In this document: positions 35,445 to 43,914 of the stretch, piece by piece
Layout of the letters: each line of letters begins with the position of its first letter
How positions within the stretch are numbered: the first letter of the stretch is position 1
Assembly (NCBI RefSeq): GCF_008065135.1
Contig: NZ_CP042914.1
Location: 7,917,404-7,981,403 of the forward strand
Direction of reading: 5' to 3'
DNA from: Roseimaritima ulvae
GTDB lineage: Bacteria > Planctomycetota > Planctomycetia > Pirellulales > Pirellulaceae
DNA: 64,000 bases
Notes under the pieces: model-generated
The model's input: the letters and a program-made list of their open reading frames with translations, nothing else
Database searches by the model: none
Told to the model about the DNA's origin: nothing
Translations under genes and position numbers: made by a program

Positions 35445-37366
35445 ACGGTCTGCCAGGACCAAAACGGCCAGGGACCTGTGGCGGGTGTCTCGGCCTGCTG
35501 TTCCGCTGGCGGCGTTTCAATAAAGCCGTCGCTGGCGGCCAACGCCACCAAATCTCCTGAACCTTTGCTGGGCACCAACCGAGCTTGACCGCGTTCGTCG
35601 ATGTGGACCAACTGCATCCACCACAGCGGCAGCTGCTTTGCCGGCGGATCGACCAACGTCACCCGCGGGCAGACTTGTTCGCTGCGTCCCGCCAGCCGGC
35701 CCAGCAAGGGCATCAAAAACCGCCGGCCACAAACTGTCGCACTGACCGGGTTGCCGGGCAGTCCCAGGATCAGTTTTCCGTCCCCGCTGGCGGCTCCCAA
35801 AATCGGCTTGCCCGGCCGCAGCGGCAGTCGATGGAAAAGGATTTCGCCGCCGCATGCAGTGACCGCGGCCGGCACGTGATCGTAATCGCCCATCGATACC
35901 CCACCGGTCAACACCACCGCATCGGACGCAGCCACGGCTTGCCGCAGCCGCTCCGTTAAATCGGTTAACGTGTCGCGACAGTCGTGCGTGGCGAGGTGCT
36001 CGATCCAGGGCTGGCCGCTGAACATCGCGGCCAGCGAGTAGCCGTTGGAATCGCGCAGCTGCCAGGGCTCGACCGCTTGATCCACCGACCGCAACTCGTC
36101 GCCGGTTACGATCACGCTGACCCGCACCGGGCGGGTGACCAGCGGATCGGTGACGCCAAAGTTAGCCGCCGCCGCCACCGCGGCCGTGTTCAGCAGCGTC
36201 CCGGCCGGCAGCACTTCGCTGCCTCGTCGACTGTTCTCTCCCTGGCGGCGAATGTTCAATCCCGCGGCGGCCGTTTTCGCCGCGGCGAGCATCCGCACCG
36301 AGTGTTCGTCTTCCTCGGTATCTTCGCGACGGATGACGGCCTCGAAGCCCGCCGGCACGATTCCGCCGGTAAACACTCGCAGCACCGCCCCCTCGCGAGG
36401 TTGCGGCGGCGGATGTCCGGGACGGCTTTCCCCGCTGACCAGCAGCGGCTGCGAGGACTGCAGGTCGGCCATCCGAATCGCGTAACCATCCATCGCCGAT
36501 ACATCGGCCGCCGGGCTATCGCGGTCGGCCACAATCGCTTGTCGCAGGACTCGACCGGACGCCTCGCTGATCGGCACCGCGGCGCTATCAAGCGTCTGCA
36601 GCGCGGCGGCTAGATGAGTGATGGCCGCATCGGGCGACTCAGGCGAGGAGGACTCAGGCGATGGTGTCGGGAGAGGCGGCGAAGTCATGGCGTGTTCTGG
36701 CGTCGATGTTGATGTTGGTGTGGATTCGAATTCCGCCTGGGAGCGCCAAGCGTGGAACTGGTCGGGCGTATTGATATTGGGCAAGGCATCGGCGTCGAGC
36801 CGCACCAGGGTGGGCGTTTGTTGCTGTAACCACCGTGACAGGCTGCGGTCGCCCGCGTGCAATCGTGCGATCAACGTATCGGCGAACCGCAGCGGGTAGA
36901 TCGCCAGCAGCGGTTCGGCAAACGCACCGTCGAAGCTGACCGAGATCAATTCGCCGGGAGACCGCTGATAGGCGTGCAGCAGGGTTTCCAGATGTTCGGC
37001 TTGCAGGCCCGGCATGTCGACCGGGATCGCCAACACGGCCTCGGCGGTCGGGCAGCGGGCGGCCCATTGCATGGTGGCTGCCAACCCGGCGATCGGCCCT
37101 TGCGGCGGCGGCGGTTCGACCAGCCAGATCACGCGGTCGTCCGAGCGGCCGGCCGCATCCGCAGCGCGGCCGGCGACCACCACTCGCTGACAAACCCTCG
37201 CCAACACTTCGATGGCGTGCCCCAAGAACGTGGTTCCGCTGGGGTGGGGCAACTGAGCCTTGTCGGTTCCCATCCGCTGCGAACGGCCGCCGGCCAGCAC
37301 CATGCCCACCAGATTGTCCAATGGGGTCGATGCGTTCGGCCGGGGCGGGGGGATATCAATCGGCAT
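35441..37366 (-). CDS. MobA-MoeA fusion for molybdenum cofactor synthesis
   Basis: A 641-residue fusion. Residues about 18-205 are a MobA-type nucleotidyltransferase (LAGGRSQRMGTDKAQL at 24-39) that would attach GMP to molybdopterin. A Ser/Pro/Thr-rich linker covers about 208-250. Residues about 250-641 are MoeA, the molybdotransferase (VSAMDGYAIRMADLQ, RREDTEEDEHSVRM, VIVTGDELRSV, VVLTGGVSMGDYDHVPAAVT, LPGNPVSATVCGRRFL). Thus molybdate insertion and dinucleotide formation sit on one chain. No other moa/moe gene is nearby. The start overlaps the upstream small decarboxylase-like gene by 11 bp. Confidence 0.93.
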   Translation of the reverse strand: MPIDIPPPRPNASTPLDNLVGMVLAGGRSQRMGTDKAQLPHPSGTTFLGHAIEVLARVCQRVVVAGRAADAAGRSDDRVIWLVEPPPPQGPIAGLAATMQWAARCPTAEAVLAIPVDMPGLQAEHLETLLHAYQRSPGELISVSFDGAFAEPLLAIYPLRFADTLIARLHAGDRSLSRWLQQQTPTLVRLDADALPNINTPDQFHAWRSQAEFESTPTSTSTPEHAMTSPPLPTPSPESSSPESPDAAITHLAAALQTLDSAAVPISEASGRVLRQAIVADRDSPAADVSAMDGYAIRMADLQSSQPLLVSGESRPGHPPPQPREGAVLRVFTGGIVPAGFEAVIRREDTEEDEHSVRMLAAAKTAAAGLNIRRQGENSRRGSEVLPAGTLLNTAAVAAAANFGVTDPLVTRPVRVSVIVTGDELRSVDQAVEPWQLRDSNGYSLAAMFSGQPWIEHLATHDCRDTLTDLTERLRQAVAASDAVVLTGGVSMGDYDHVPAAVTACGGEILFHRLPLRPGKPILGAASGDGKLILGLPGNPVSATVCGRRFLMPLLGRLAGRSEQVCPRVTLVDPPAKQLPLWWMQLVHIDERGQARLVPSKGSGDLVALAASDGFIETPPAEQQAETPATGPWPFWSWQTV

Positions 37367-37682
37367 CGCCTTCCGTCTTGTTGACCACGTCCTCCACCCA
37401 GGAAAGTCCCCGCATCATGGTGGGAAAGCCGATCGTGGGCGCCGACAGCATGGCCACGTGTCGCAGGTCATCGGCCGTGCAACCGGCTTCGCGGGCCTTG
37501 CGACAATGCGAATGGGCGGCGCCTTCGAGCCCCGCGCCCAACGAGATCGCCAGCTTGACCAGCGCGACCTCGCGGTCGCTTAACGGCCCCGCCCGTCGGG
37601 CCGCATGGCCCATCGCTTCGTAGGCCTGCATGAACTCGGGATAGCGGTCATGCATCCGCTGATAACGTTTAGGGATCATCAC
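37356..37682 (-). CDS. Carboxymuconolactone decarboxylase/AhpD-like protein
   Basis: A 108-residue all-helical protein of the CMD family. ALVKLAISLGAGLEGAAHSH, then CRKAREAGCT, with the typical DLRHVAMLSAPTIGFPTMM, gives the family fold. The peroxidase-type CxxC of AhpD is missing: only Cys in HSHCRKA is at the site. A redox role is therefore uncertain. The gene ends inside the start of mobA-moeA (11-bp overlap), so the pair is translated together. A functional link to molybdenum cofactor is not obvious. The start could be either of two adjacent ATG codons. Confidence 0.85.
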   Translation of the reverse strand: MMIPKRYQRMHDRYPEFMQAYEAMGHAARRAGPLSDREVALVKLAISLGAGLEGAAHSHCRKAREAGCTADDLRHVAMLSAPTIGFPTMMRGLSWVEDVVNKTEGDAD

Positions 37683-37959
37683 TCAGCCCAGCTTCGGGGG
37701 AATAGTCCATTGGATGCCCCCATTATGGTCCCTGGCCGGTTCGGGTGCGACACCGGCCGCTACCGCCGCACGACGAACATGTCTGGAACCGGTTTGCGAA
37801 GTTCTGTAACCTCGCCACTAGACTTGTCCGAGCGTGCAGCAGTTCGCCGCTAGGTGCCACAACGCCGCACGAGTGTGCTAGGAGCCTACATAAACCGCGT
37901 CGGTTCGGTACACTGGGCCCACAACCACTCTCCCCTACCCTGCCCTTACCGAGCGACCC

Positions 37960-39984
37960 ATGAGCACGCCATCCTCCTCGCCCGACACGGCTGCTTCAGA
38001 GCAATTGATTTTGCATCACCAACCGGGACTGTTTGTCCTGTTTTTCACGGAGATGTGGGAGCGATTTTCGTACTATGGGATGCGGGCTCTGTTGGTCCTG
38101 TTCCTGACCGCCAGCTTGTTCGAAGAAGGTTGGGGCTGGGGCCGCGCCGAAGCGCTTCAGCTGTACGCGTTTTACACCGGCTTGGTCTATGTCACCCCGA
38201 TCTTGGGTGGTTTCCTAGCTGACAAATTGTTCGGCTATCGGTTGGCCGTGATCTTGGGGGCCCTGATCATGACCTTGGGCCACGCCAGCATGGCCCTGGA
38301 AACCGTCAGCACATTTTACATCGGGCTGATATGTCTGATCCTCGGCAACGGCCTGTTCAAACCTAACATCTCGTCGATCGTCGGCCAGTTATACGACAAG
38401 GAAAAACATAAACGCGACGCGGCCTATACGATCTTTTACATGGGCATCAATGCCGGAGCATTCCTGGGCATCCTGCTATGCGGCTACATCGGCGAAAAAG
38501 TGGGTTGGCGATACGGCTTTGGCTTGGCCGGTGTGTTCATGTTCTTGGGCATGGTGCAGTTCTACTTTGCTCAAAACATTTTTGGTGACCTGGGAAAACG
38601 ACCGCAGAACGCCGCCGACCGCCAAGCCGCCGAACAGGCCGCCGTGGCGGACGGTGGCGAACCGCCGGTGGAAGCGCACGTCGAACGCGACCGCATCATC
38701 GTGATCATGGTCTTCGCCTTCTTCACGATCTTCTTCTGGTGGGCCTTCGAGCAGGCCGGCGGATCGATGACGATCTTTGCCAACGATTACACCGACCGGG
38801 TGCTGGAAGGCGGCCAAGCGACGGCCTACAAAATCGCCAATACGCTGCTGACCGTGATGCCGCTGTTGGTCGTCACCTGGGTGCTGGCCATGCTGTTCCG
38901 CGTCACCTTCTCACGCTACCCGCTATCCAATCTGTGCCTGGGTCTGAGTTTCGTCGTGATCTGGGGGATCGCCATCTGGCTGATCCAAAATGACTTCCGC
39001 ACCAAGAGCTATCAGGTCAGCTACACCGACATCACCGGCATCGACCAAACCACCAAAATCCGCTCCAGCGATGCCCTCCAGCCCGGCGAAAAGATCGAGC
39101 TGGTCTACAACAAACAAGTCGAACTGTACGACCCCAGCGATGAGGCCCACAAAGACCATCGCGTCGAAGACGGCATGGTTCGCGACGCCGAGGGCAACCG
39201 CATCGGAGCCCACTTCAAGACCGTGGTCGCCCCGATCGTCGAATTCCAATCGCCCGGCCTGTTCTGGAAAACCAGCCGCCTCACCAAACTGCAGTACCAA
39301 ACCCTGGACGGCTCCAACCTAACCCACTCCCTGACGCTTGCCGAAGACAGTTCCCTCAAAGAGGGCGATTCGGTGGAACTGCTGGTCACCGACGATTTGG
39401 TGTTGCCCAATCATTCCGAAGCCGAAACCGTCGAAGCCCAAGTCGAAAAACTGCAAGACGACGAGGTGGTAGTGCCGGCGTCCTGGTTCGGGATCCTCAA
39501 CTCGTTCTTCATCATCGTGTTCGCGCCCTTCTTTTCCCGCTTCTGGGAAATGAACATCATCCGTTCGGGCCCCATCAAGTTTGCTCTGGGACTGGTCCTG
39601 TTGGGCATTGGCTTCGCGGCGCTGGCCTTCGGGTCGCTCAGCATCGAAGCCGGAGCCAAGGTGGCCCAAGTCAGCATGGTGTGGCTGATCCTGGCCTACC
39701 TGTTCCATACCCTGGGCGAATTGTGCCTGTCCCCGGTAGGACTGTCCTACGTCAGTAAACTGGCTCCCGCACGCTTGGTCGGCTTGATGTTTGGCGTCTG
39801 GTTTGTCGCCACCTTTATCGCCAATCTAGCGGCCGGATTGACCGGCAGTTTCATCGACGCCATCGCCGACACGTACTCCATGTCGGTGTTCTTCTTGATC
39901 TTTACCTTGATCCCGATCGGTGCCGGCGTGGTGCTGGTGCTGCTCAATGGCGTTCTGCACCGCATGATGCATGGCGTCGATTAA
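37960..39984 (+). CDS. POT/PTR2-family peptide transporter with large insert
   Basis: A 674-residue proton-coupled oligopeptide transporter of the major facilitator superfamily. The PTR2 signature FFTEMWERFSYYGMRALLVL is at 28-47, with the conserved ExxERFxYY. GNGLFKPNISSIVGQLY is at 129-145 and FAFFTIFFWWAFEQAGGSM near 252-270. Bacterial POTs usually have about 450-500 residues. Here about 160 extra residues (345-505) form a soluble beta-rich segment between membrane helices. Peptide uptake driven by the proton gradient is the expected role. ATG 37960 lies after a C-rich leader without a clear SD. Confidence 0.92.
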   Translation: MSTPSSSPDTAASEQLILHHQPGLFVLFFTEMWERFSYYGMRALLVLFLTASLFEEGWGWGRAEALQLYAFYTGLVYVTPILGGFLADKLFGYRLAVILGALIMTLGHASMALETVSTFYIGLICLILGNGLFKPNISSIVGQLYDKEKHKRDAAYTIFYMGINAGAFLGILLCGYIGEKVGWRYGFGLAGVFMFLGMVQFYFAQNIFGDLGKRPQNAADRQAAEQAAVADGGEPPVEAHVERDRIIVIMVFAFFTIFFWWAFEQAGGSMTIFANDYTDRVLEGGQATAYKIANTLLTVMPLLVVTWVLAMLFRVTFSRYPLSNLCLGLSFVVIWGIAIWLIQNDFRTKSYQVSYTDITGIDQTTKIRSSDALQPGEKIELVYNKQVELYDPSDEAHKDHRVEDGMVRDAEGNRIGAHFKTVVAPIVEFQSPGLFWKTSRLTKLQYQTLDGSNLTHSLTLAEDSSLKEGDSVELLVTDDLVLPNHSEAETVEAQVEKLQDDEVVVPASWFGILNSFFIIVFAPFFSRFWEMNIIRSGPIKFALGLVLLGIGFAALAFGSLSIEAGAKVAQVSMVWLILAYLFHTLGELCLSPVGLSYVSKLAPARLVGLMFGVWFVATFIANLAAGLTGSFIDAIADTYSMSVFFLIFTLIPIGAGVVLVLLNGVLHRMMHGVD

Positions 39985-40129
39985 AGCCAACGTCGCCTAT
40001 CCATAGCTGCCGAGCAGCGGTCGTAGAGCCGTTATCCGCAGCCGAACAACCCTCCCCTCGCTAGGGCTCGACCCTCCCAGGGGGAGGATGAAGTGCCGTC
40101 TGCCCTGAACAAGCTTTGCAGAATGCCTG

Positions 40130-41005
40130 CTAGAGCCGGCTGAGCAGCTCGGCTTTCTTAGCAGCAAACTCGTCGTCCGTCACATACCCCTTGTCGTGCA
40201 AGGCACCGAGTCGCTCGAGTTTGTCCAGCACATCCGCTTCGGCCGCGGTTCCTGCGGCCGAAGTTCCCGGCTCAGGCTGCGGGTTGTTGGATTGCGAATT
40301 GTTGTTTGAGGAGGCGTCGGGGACCGGAGCAGACGTGATCGACTGCGGCATGGCGGCGGGCGGGGCGGGGGCAACTTCGTTCGTCACCGGCACGCCGCCG
40401 CGGGACACCACCGGCAGCGTGGAGAGATTGACCGTGCCGTACTGGCTGGTAAACGTGATCGATCCGCCACTGCCCTGCTGCTGGGCAAAGCCGCCGATGT
40501 TGTGGTCCAGGGTGTCGTACACCCACACATCGCCGCCGGTCGTCACCGCCAGGCGATGGCTATTGGCAAAGTAGGCGTAACGTGTGTTGTTCTGTGCCCC
40601 CACCGCGTTAGGAACCCCCAAATCCTGTGGCCACCAATTCGTCGCCGGATCGGGCTCGAACAAACTGGACGACTGCCCCGACCCCATGCTGCCCCCACCT
40701 TGGCTTTGCGATTGAAACGAACTCGGGAAAGGGCTGGTCTGGTGATTCGCCAATTGCGAAGCGATATCACTACACAGATTGTTGACCAGCGACTTGAGCT
40801 GGTGGTTGAACAAATCGCTGACCATCGTCATCCCGCCCTGCATCCATTGCCCGGAACCACCGAATTCGGGATGGCAGAACTGAGCCATCGAGCCATTGCC
40901 ATTGTTAACGGCAACCAGCATATGCATGACCGCGTCCTCGGACACGCCATGACGTTGCGCCAAATTCTGAACGAGTTGTTGGCCAGCGGAAGTTAGATTA
41001 GGCAC
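40130..41005 (-). CDS. SHOCT-domain protein
   Basis: A 291-residue cytoplasmic protein with no signal peptide. The C-terminal 35 residues are a SHOCT motif (LDKLERLGALHDKGYVTDDE, then FAAKKAELLSRL), a short helical oligomerisation domain. The N-terminal part (VPNLTSAGQQLVQNLAQRHG, AQFCHPEFGGSGQWMQGGMT) is a conserved but unnamed module I recall from other bacteria. A Gln/Ser/Pro-rich linker separates them. I chose GTG at 41005 because it matches the conserved MPNLT start. The frame runs open to 41365, but that part is not protein-like. Function unknown. Confidence 0.75.
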   Translation of the reverse strand: MPNLTSAGQQLVQNLAQRHGVSEDAVMHMLVAVNNGNGSMAQFCHPEFGGSGQWMQGGMTMVSDLFNHQLKSLVNNLCSDIASQLANHQTSPFPSSFQSQSQGGGSMGSGQSSSLFEPDPATNWWPQDLGVPNAVGAQNNTRYAYFANSHRLAVTTGGDVWVYDTLDHNIGGFAQQQGSGGSITFTSQYGTVNLSTLPVVSRGGVPVTNEVAPAPPAAMPQSITSAPVPDASSNNNSQSNNPQPEPGTSAAGTAAEADVLDKLERLGALHDKGYVTDDEFAAKKAELLSRL

Positions 41006-41189
41006 GGTTAGAAAGAATCCGATTGGGGAAGCGTACAAGGAGTCTTCATTATTCGTGCTGCCCACCGATCGGGGAAGCGGAAACCACCAAGATCTATCGC
41101 ATTGGGTGCGTCTGGCCTTGTAATGTGCCAATCGGCCCCTGCAACGGTTACAATTCCCTCTTCCCACTCCTCCTCCCCGGAACCCGATC

Positions 41190-42041
41190 ATGAAACCGCT
41201 GCTCAGCCTCTGCTTCTTGCTGCTTGCCTCCCCTGGTTTTGCCGACGATGCGGCGACCGACAAACGGATTCCGCTGTGGGACGGACCGGCTCCGACCGGG
41301 GATGGCAAAACGGATCCGGCCAATGCTTGGATCACCGTGCACCAGCCCGAGCAAACCAACGGCACGGCGATCGTGATCTGTCCCGGCGGTGGCTACGGCG
41401 GCCTGGTAATGGGGGGCGAAGGCCACAAGATCGCCGCTTGGCTGAATCAGCACGGCATTACTGGTGTGGTGCTCGAGTACCGCCTGCCCGCCGGTCGACA
41501 CGCCGTGCCCCTGCTCGATGCCCAGCGGGCCATCCGTACCGTACGAGCTCGAGCCGACCAGTGGAAACTGAACCCGGACCGCATCGGCATCATGGGATTC
41601 TCCGCCGGCGGACACCTGGCTTCCACCGCCGCCACTCACTTCGACGCCGGCACTACTGACGCACCCAACCCCATCGAGCGCGTCAGCTGCCGGCCCGATT
41701 TTGCCATCCTGGTATACCCGGTCGTGACCATGGGCCAGCACACTCATCAAGGCTCCAAACGCAACTTGCTGGGGCAAGATCCCTCACCGGAATTGGTCGA
41801 GCTGTATTCGAACGAACGCCAGGTCAGCGACAACACGCCACCCGTGTTCATCGCCCACGCCCTGGACGACAAACCGGTTCCGATCGCCAACAGCCGCCAG
41901 CTGTACGCGGCCCTACAACAACACGACATCCCATCAAAGCTGCTCGAACTACCCTCCGGCGGCCACGGCTTAAACGGCTACAAAGGCCCGATGTGGGACG
42001 CCTGGCAAGAACAATCGTTGACTTGGCTAGCCGAGCGGTAA
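41190..42041 (+). CDS. Secreted alpha/beta-hydrolase (acetyl-xylan-esterase-like)
   Basis: A 283-residue exported hydrolase. The signal peptide is MKPLLSLCFLLLASPGFADD. The oxyanion region is AIVICPGGGYGGLVMGGEG. The nucleophile Ser138 is in IGIMGFSAGGHLAS, and the catalytic His is in SGGHGLNGYKG near residue 260, with the acid in HALDDKPVPIANS. The architecture fits BD-FAE/acetyl-xylan-esterase-like enzymes that remove acetyl groups from polysaccharides. The substrate is inferred. ATG 41190 lies in the 184-bp divergent space with the SHOCT gene. Confidence 0.88.
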   Translation: MKPLLSLCFLLLASPGFADDAATDKRIPLWDGPAPTGDGKTDPANAWITVHQPEQTNGTAIVICPGGGYGGLVMGGEGHKIAAWLNQHGITGVVLEYRLPAGRHAVPLLDAQRAIRTVRARADQWKLNPDRIGIMGFSAGGHLASTAATHFDAGTTDAPNPIERVSCRPDFAILVYPVVTMGQHTHQGSKRNLLGQDPSPELVELYSNERQVSDNTPPVFIAHALDDKPVPIANSRQLYAALQQHDIPSKLLELPSGGHGLNGYKGPMWDAWQEQSLTWLAER

Positions 42042-42076
42042 GCCGGCGGATGCATCAGTTCTGATCGGCCAGCATT

Positions 42077-42285
42077 CTTAGGGAGCGTCCCCAAATAAGT
42101 TACCGAATCGAATTGTAGCGGCAGGGCGCAAGCCCTCCGGTTTTAGGAAGGGCGCAAGCCCTCCGGTTTTACGGCAGGGCGCAAGCCCTCCGGTTTTACG
42201 GCAGGGCGCAAGCCCTCCGGTTTTACGGCACCGGACGGCTTGCGCCGTTCCGCTAAGACGGTAACTTATTTGTGGGGTCCCTTAG
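42077..42285. mobile_element. MITE-like element: inverted arms around four 27-bp repeats
   Basis: The left arm at 42077-42105 (CCCCAAATAAGTTACCG) is inverted at 42259-42285 (CGGTAACTTATTTGTGGGG). Between them are four tandem units starting at 42123, 42149, 42176 and 42203. Each contains the palindrome GGGCGCAAGCCC and CTCCGGTTTTA. There is no coding capacity. Length, terminal inverted arms and internal repeats resemble a miniature non-autonomous element. The right arm encodes the last residues of the adjacent GNAT protein. No target duplication was established. Confidence 0.6.
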
Positions 42286-42762
42286 CTGCATCGAGACGCG
42301 TTTGCCACTTTCCAGCTCCCGCGTGCCCACCTGCACGAACCCGGCATGGTGATGAAACCGCAGCGAGCCTTCGTTTGGCGGCTCGATATCAATCTCCGCA
42401 CACACCGCTAGTTGCCCCGTCTGCTCAGCCCAGCCGAACAGTTCCGCGTACAACAAGCGGCCGATGCCCTGCCCCCGACAGGCATCCGACACAACGACTC
42501 GATCGATATAAACAAAGCGTTTCAGCCGCTCGGCGAACCAGCGATAGTTTCCATTATCGTAGTCGGCCCCATCGGTCATGCCGATCAGAAAAGCCACCAC
42601 TCGACCTTCGTGCTCAACGACCCAGCTCAGTTGAGAAATCCGCAACAGCTGCTCAAAGCGTGCCGCGTCCATGGGGCTGGTGACGGCCACGTTGGCTTGG
42701 TTCAACGACCGCACGGGCTCGGCGTCGCCGATTTGCATGGCACGTATTTCGGGAACGGACAT
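42253..42762 (-). CDS. GNAT-family N-acetyltransferase
   Basis: A 169-residue acyl-CoA N-acyltransferase. The acetyl-CoA loop motif is IDRVVVSDACRGQGIGRLLY, with the Q/RxxGxG/A pattern as RGQGIG. VVEHEGRVVAFLIGM forms the preceding beta hairpin, and GSLRFHHHAGFVQVG is the typical end strand. The acceptor is unknown. The last eight residues (DPTNKLPS) and stop are read from the right arm of a MITE-like element, so the original C-terminus was probably replaced. It is monocistronic by spacing. Confidence 0.9.
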   Translation of the reverse strand: MSVPEIRAMQIGDAEPVRSLNQANVAVTSPMDAARFEQLLRISQLSWVVEHEGRVVAFLIGMTDGADYDNGNYRWFAERLKRFVYIDRVVVSDACRGQGIGRLLYAELFGWAEQTGQLAVCAEIDIEPPNEGSLRFHHHAGFVQVGTRELESGKRVSMQLRDPTNKLPS

Positions 42763-42804
42763 GTTCGATTCTAATTTTTAACCGCGGGCAAGCTGAAACT
42801 CACT

Positions 42805-42907
42805 CGTGGCCGAACTCGCCAGAGTTTGGATCTTTCAGCGCGTCGTCCAAAGTCTGGCGACTTCGGCTACGGGCGGATTGGTCCAAAGTCTGGCGACTTC
42901 GGCTACG
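42805..42907. repeat. Family A cluster
   Basis: One forward unit at 42805-42830 and two reverse units at 42846-42871 and 42882-42907 lie between the GNAT gene and the diguanylate cyclase gene. The reverse units are separated by GGCGGATTGG, which recurs after the second as GAGCGGATTGG. Confidence 0.85.
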
Positions 42908-42927
42908 AGCGGATTGGTTGCGAAGGA

Positions 42928-43848
42928 TTAATCTCTACTGACGGCGATCTCCGGTGCGCCCAGCAACGTGGGGGCTTTGCCGTCGTGGTAATAGACGCGG
43001 TTGCGGCCCATGTTTTTGGCCGCGTATAAGGCTTCATCGGCGCGGCGGATGGGAGGCCCGCTGGTGGGATCGTCACGCAACTCGCTCAACCCCACGCTGA
43101 CCGATACCGCGATCGCTTCGCCATCGGCGTGCAAGGCTTCTTCGGCAATCGCCTTTCGCATCTTGTCGGCCCGTTCGGCGGCCAACCGCAGCGGAGTGGG
43201 CATGATCGCGGCAAACTCTTCGCCCCCAAACCGCGCCACCAGATAGCTGCCTTCCATCTGCTGCGCGATGGCATTGGCGACCTGCCGCAACACCTCGTCG
43301 CCGGCTTGGTGTCCAAATTGGTCATTGATGCGTTTGAAGTGATCGATGTCCACCAACGCGATCACGAAAGAGCGGCCGCCACCTTTGCGGTAAGCCGCAA
43401 ACATTTCTTCCAGCTGTTGATCAAAGGCGCGGCGATTGGCCAATCCCGTCAAGGCATCGGTGCGAGCTTCGGAAAGATAGCTTTCGATCTGCCTGGTCTG
43501 CTTGTCCAGCTGCATCTCGGCGGCATCCAAGCGTTTTTTCAAGTCCTGGTTGCTGCGCATGATCTGCTCGAGCAGTTCCATGACCTTGGGACTACTGGCT
43601 TTGGGATCGGCGCTAACGGATTTCGAGATCGCTCCCAACTGGTCCTGATAACGAGACACGTTGCCCGAATACTCGCTGGTCCAGGTCCCCAATTCCTGCA
43701 GCAAATGCAGCAAACGTTGCCGATCGATGCCGCCGTCGAGGGGCCGCCGCTTGGCAGCCATGCGAAACCCCACCGCAGCGCCGAGCGCTAACAGCAAGGC
43801 CGCCAGCGTCAAGCCGGCCGCAAACAGGACAACGTTGCCAGTAATCAC
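42928..43848 (-). CDS. Membrane-anchored diguanylate cyclase
   Basis: A 306-residue GGDEF protein that would make cyclic di-GMP from two GTP. One N-terminal membrane helix (VVLFAAGLTLAALLLALGAA) is followed by a helical, coiled-coil-like region to about 130 (LKKRLDAAEMQLDKQTRQIE). The GGDEF domain starts with DALTGLANRRAFDQQL and includes VDIDHFKRINDQFGHQAGDE. The active-site motif is ARFGGEEFAAIMP. The RxxD inhibitory site expected just before it is absent (EGSY), so c-di-GMP feedback through that site is unlikely. No sensor domain is visible outside the membrane. Confidence 0.92.
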   Translation of the reverse strand: MITGNVVLFAAGLTLAALLLALGAAVGFRMAAKRRPLDGGIDRQRLLHLLQELGTWTSEYSGNVSRYQDQLGAISKSVSADPKASSPKVMELLEQIMRSNQDLKKRLDAAEMQLDKQTRQIESYLSEARTDALTGLANRRAFDQQLEEMFAAYRKGGGRSFVIALVDIDHFKRINDQFGHQAGDEVLRQVANAIAQQMEGSYLVARFGGEEFAAIMPTPLRLAAERADKMRKAIAEEALHADGEAIAVSVSVGLSELRDDPTSGPPIRRADEALYAAKNMGRNRVYYHDGKAPTLLGAPEIAVSRD

Positions 43849-43914
43849 TTAACTCTCCTCAATCACAGCCCCCAAAATGGTACGCCCTGAGCCCATAATC
43901 TCAAATCTCAAATC

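Noticed and set aside
37683-37959. Possible tRNA or small RNA from small stems (TCCATTGGA, GGCCGGT...ACCGGCC)
   Set aside because: No cloverleaf, T-loop motif or terminator could be identified; treated as ordinary intergenic sequence.
41006-41365. N-terminal extension of the SHOCT protein
   Set aside because: Low-quality sequence overlapping the divergent esterase gene; GTG 41005 starts at the conserved region.
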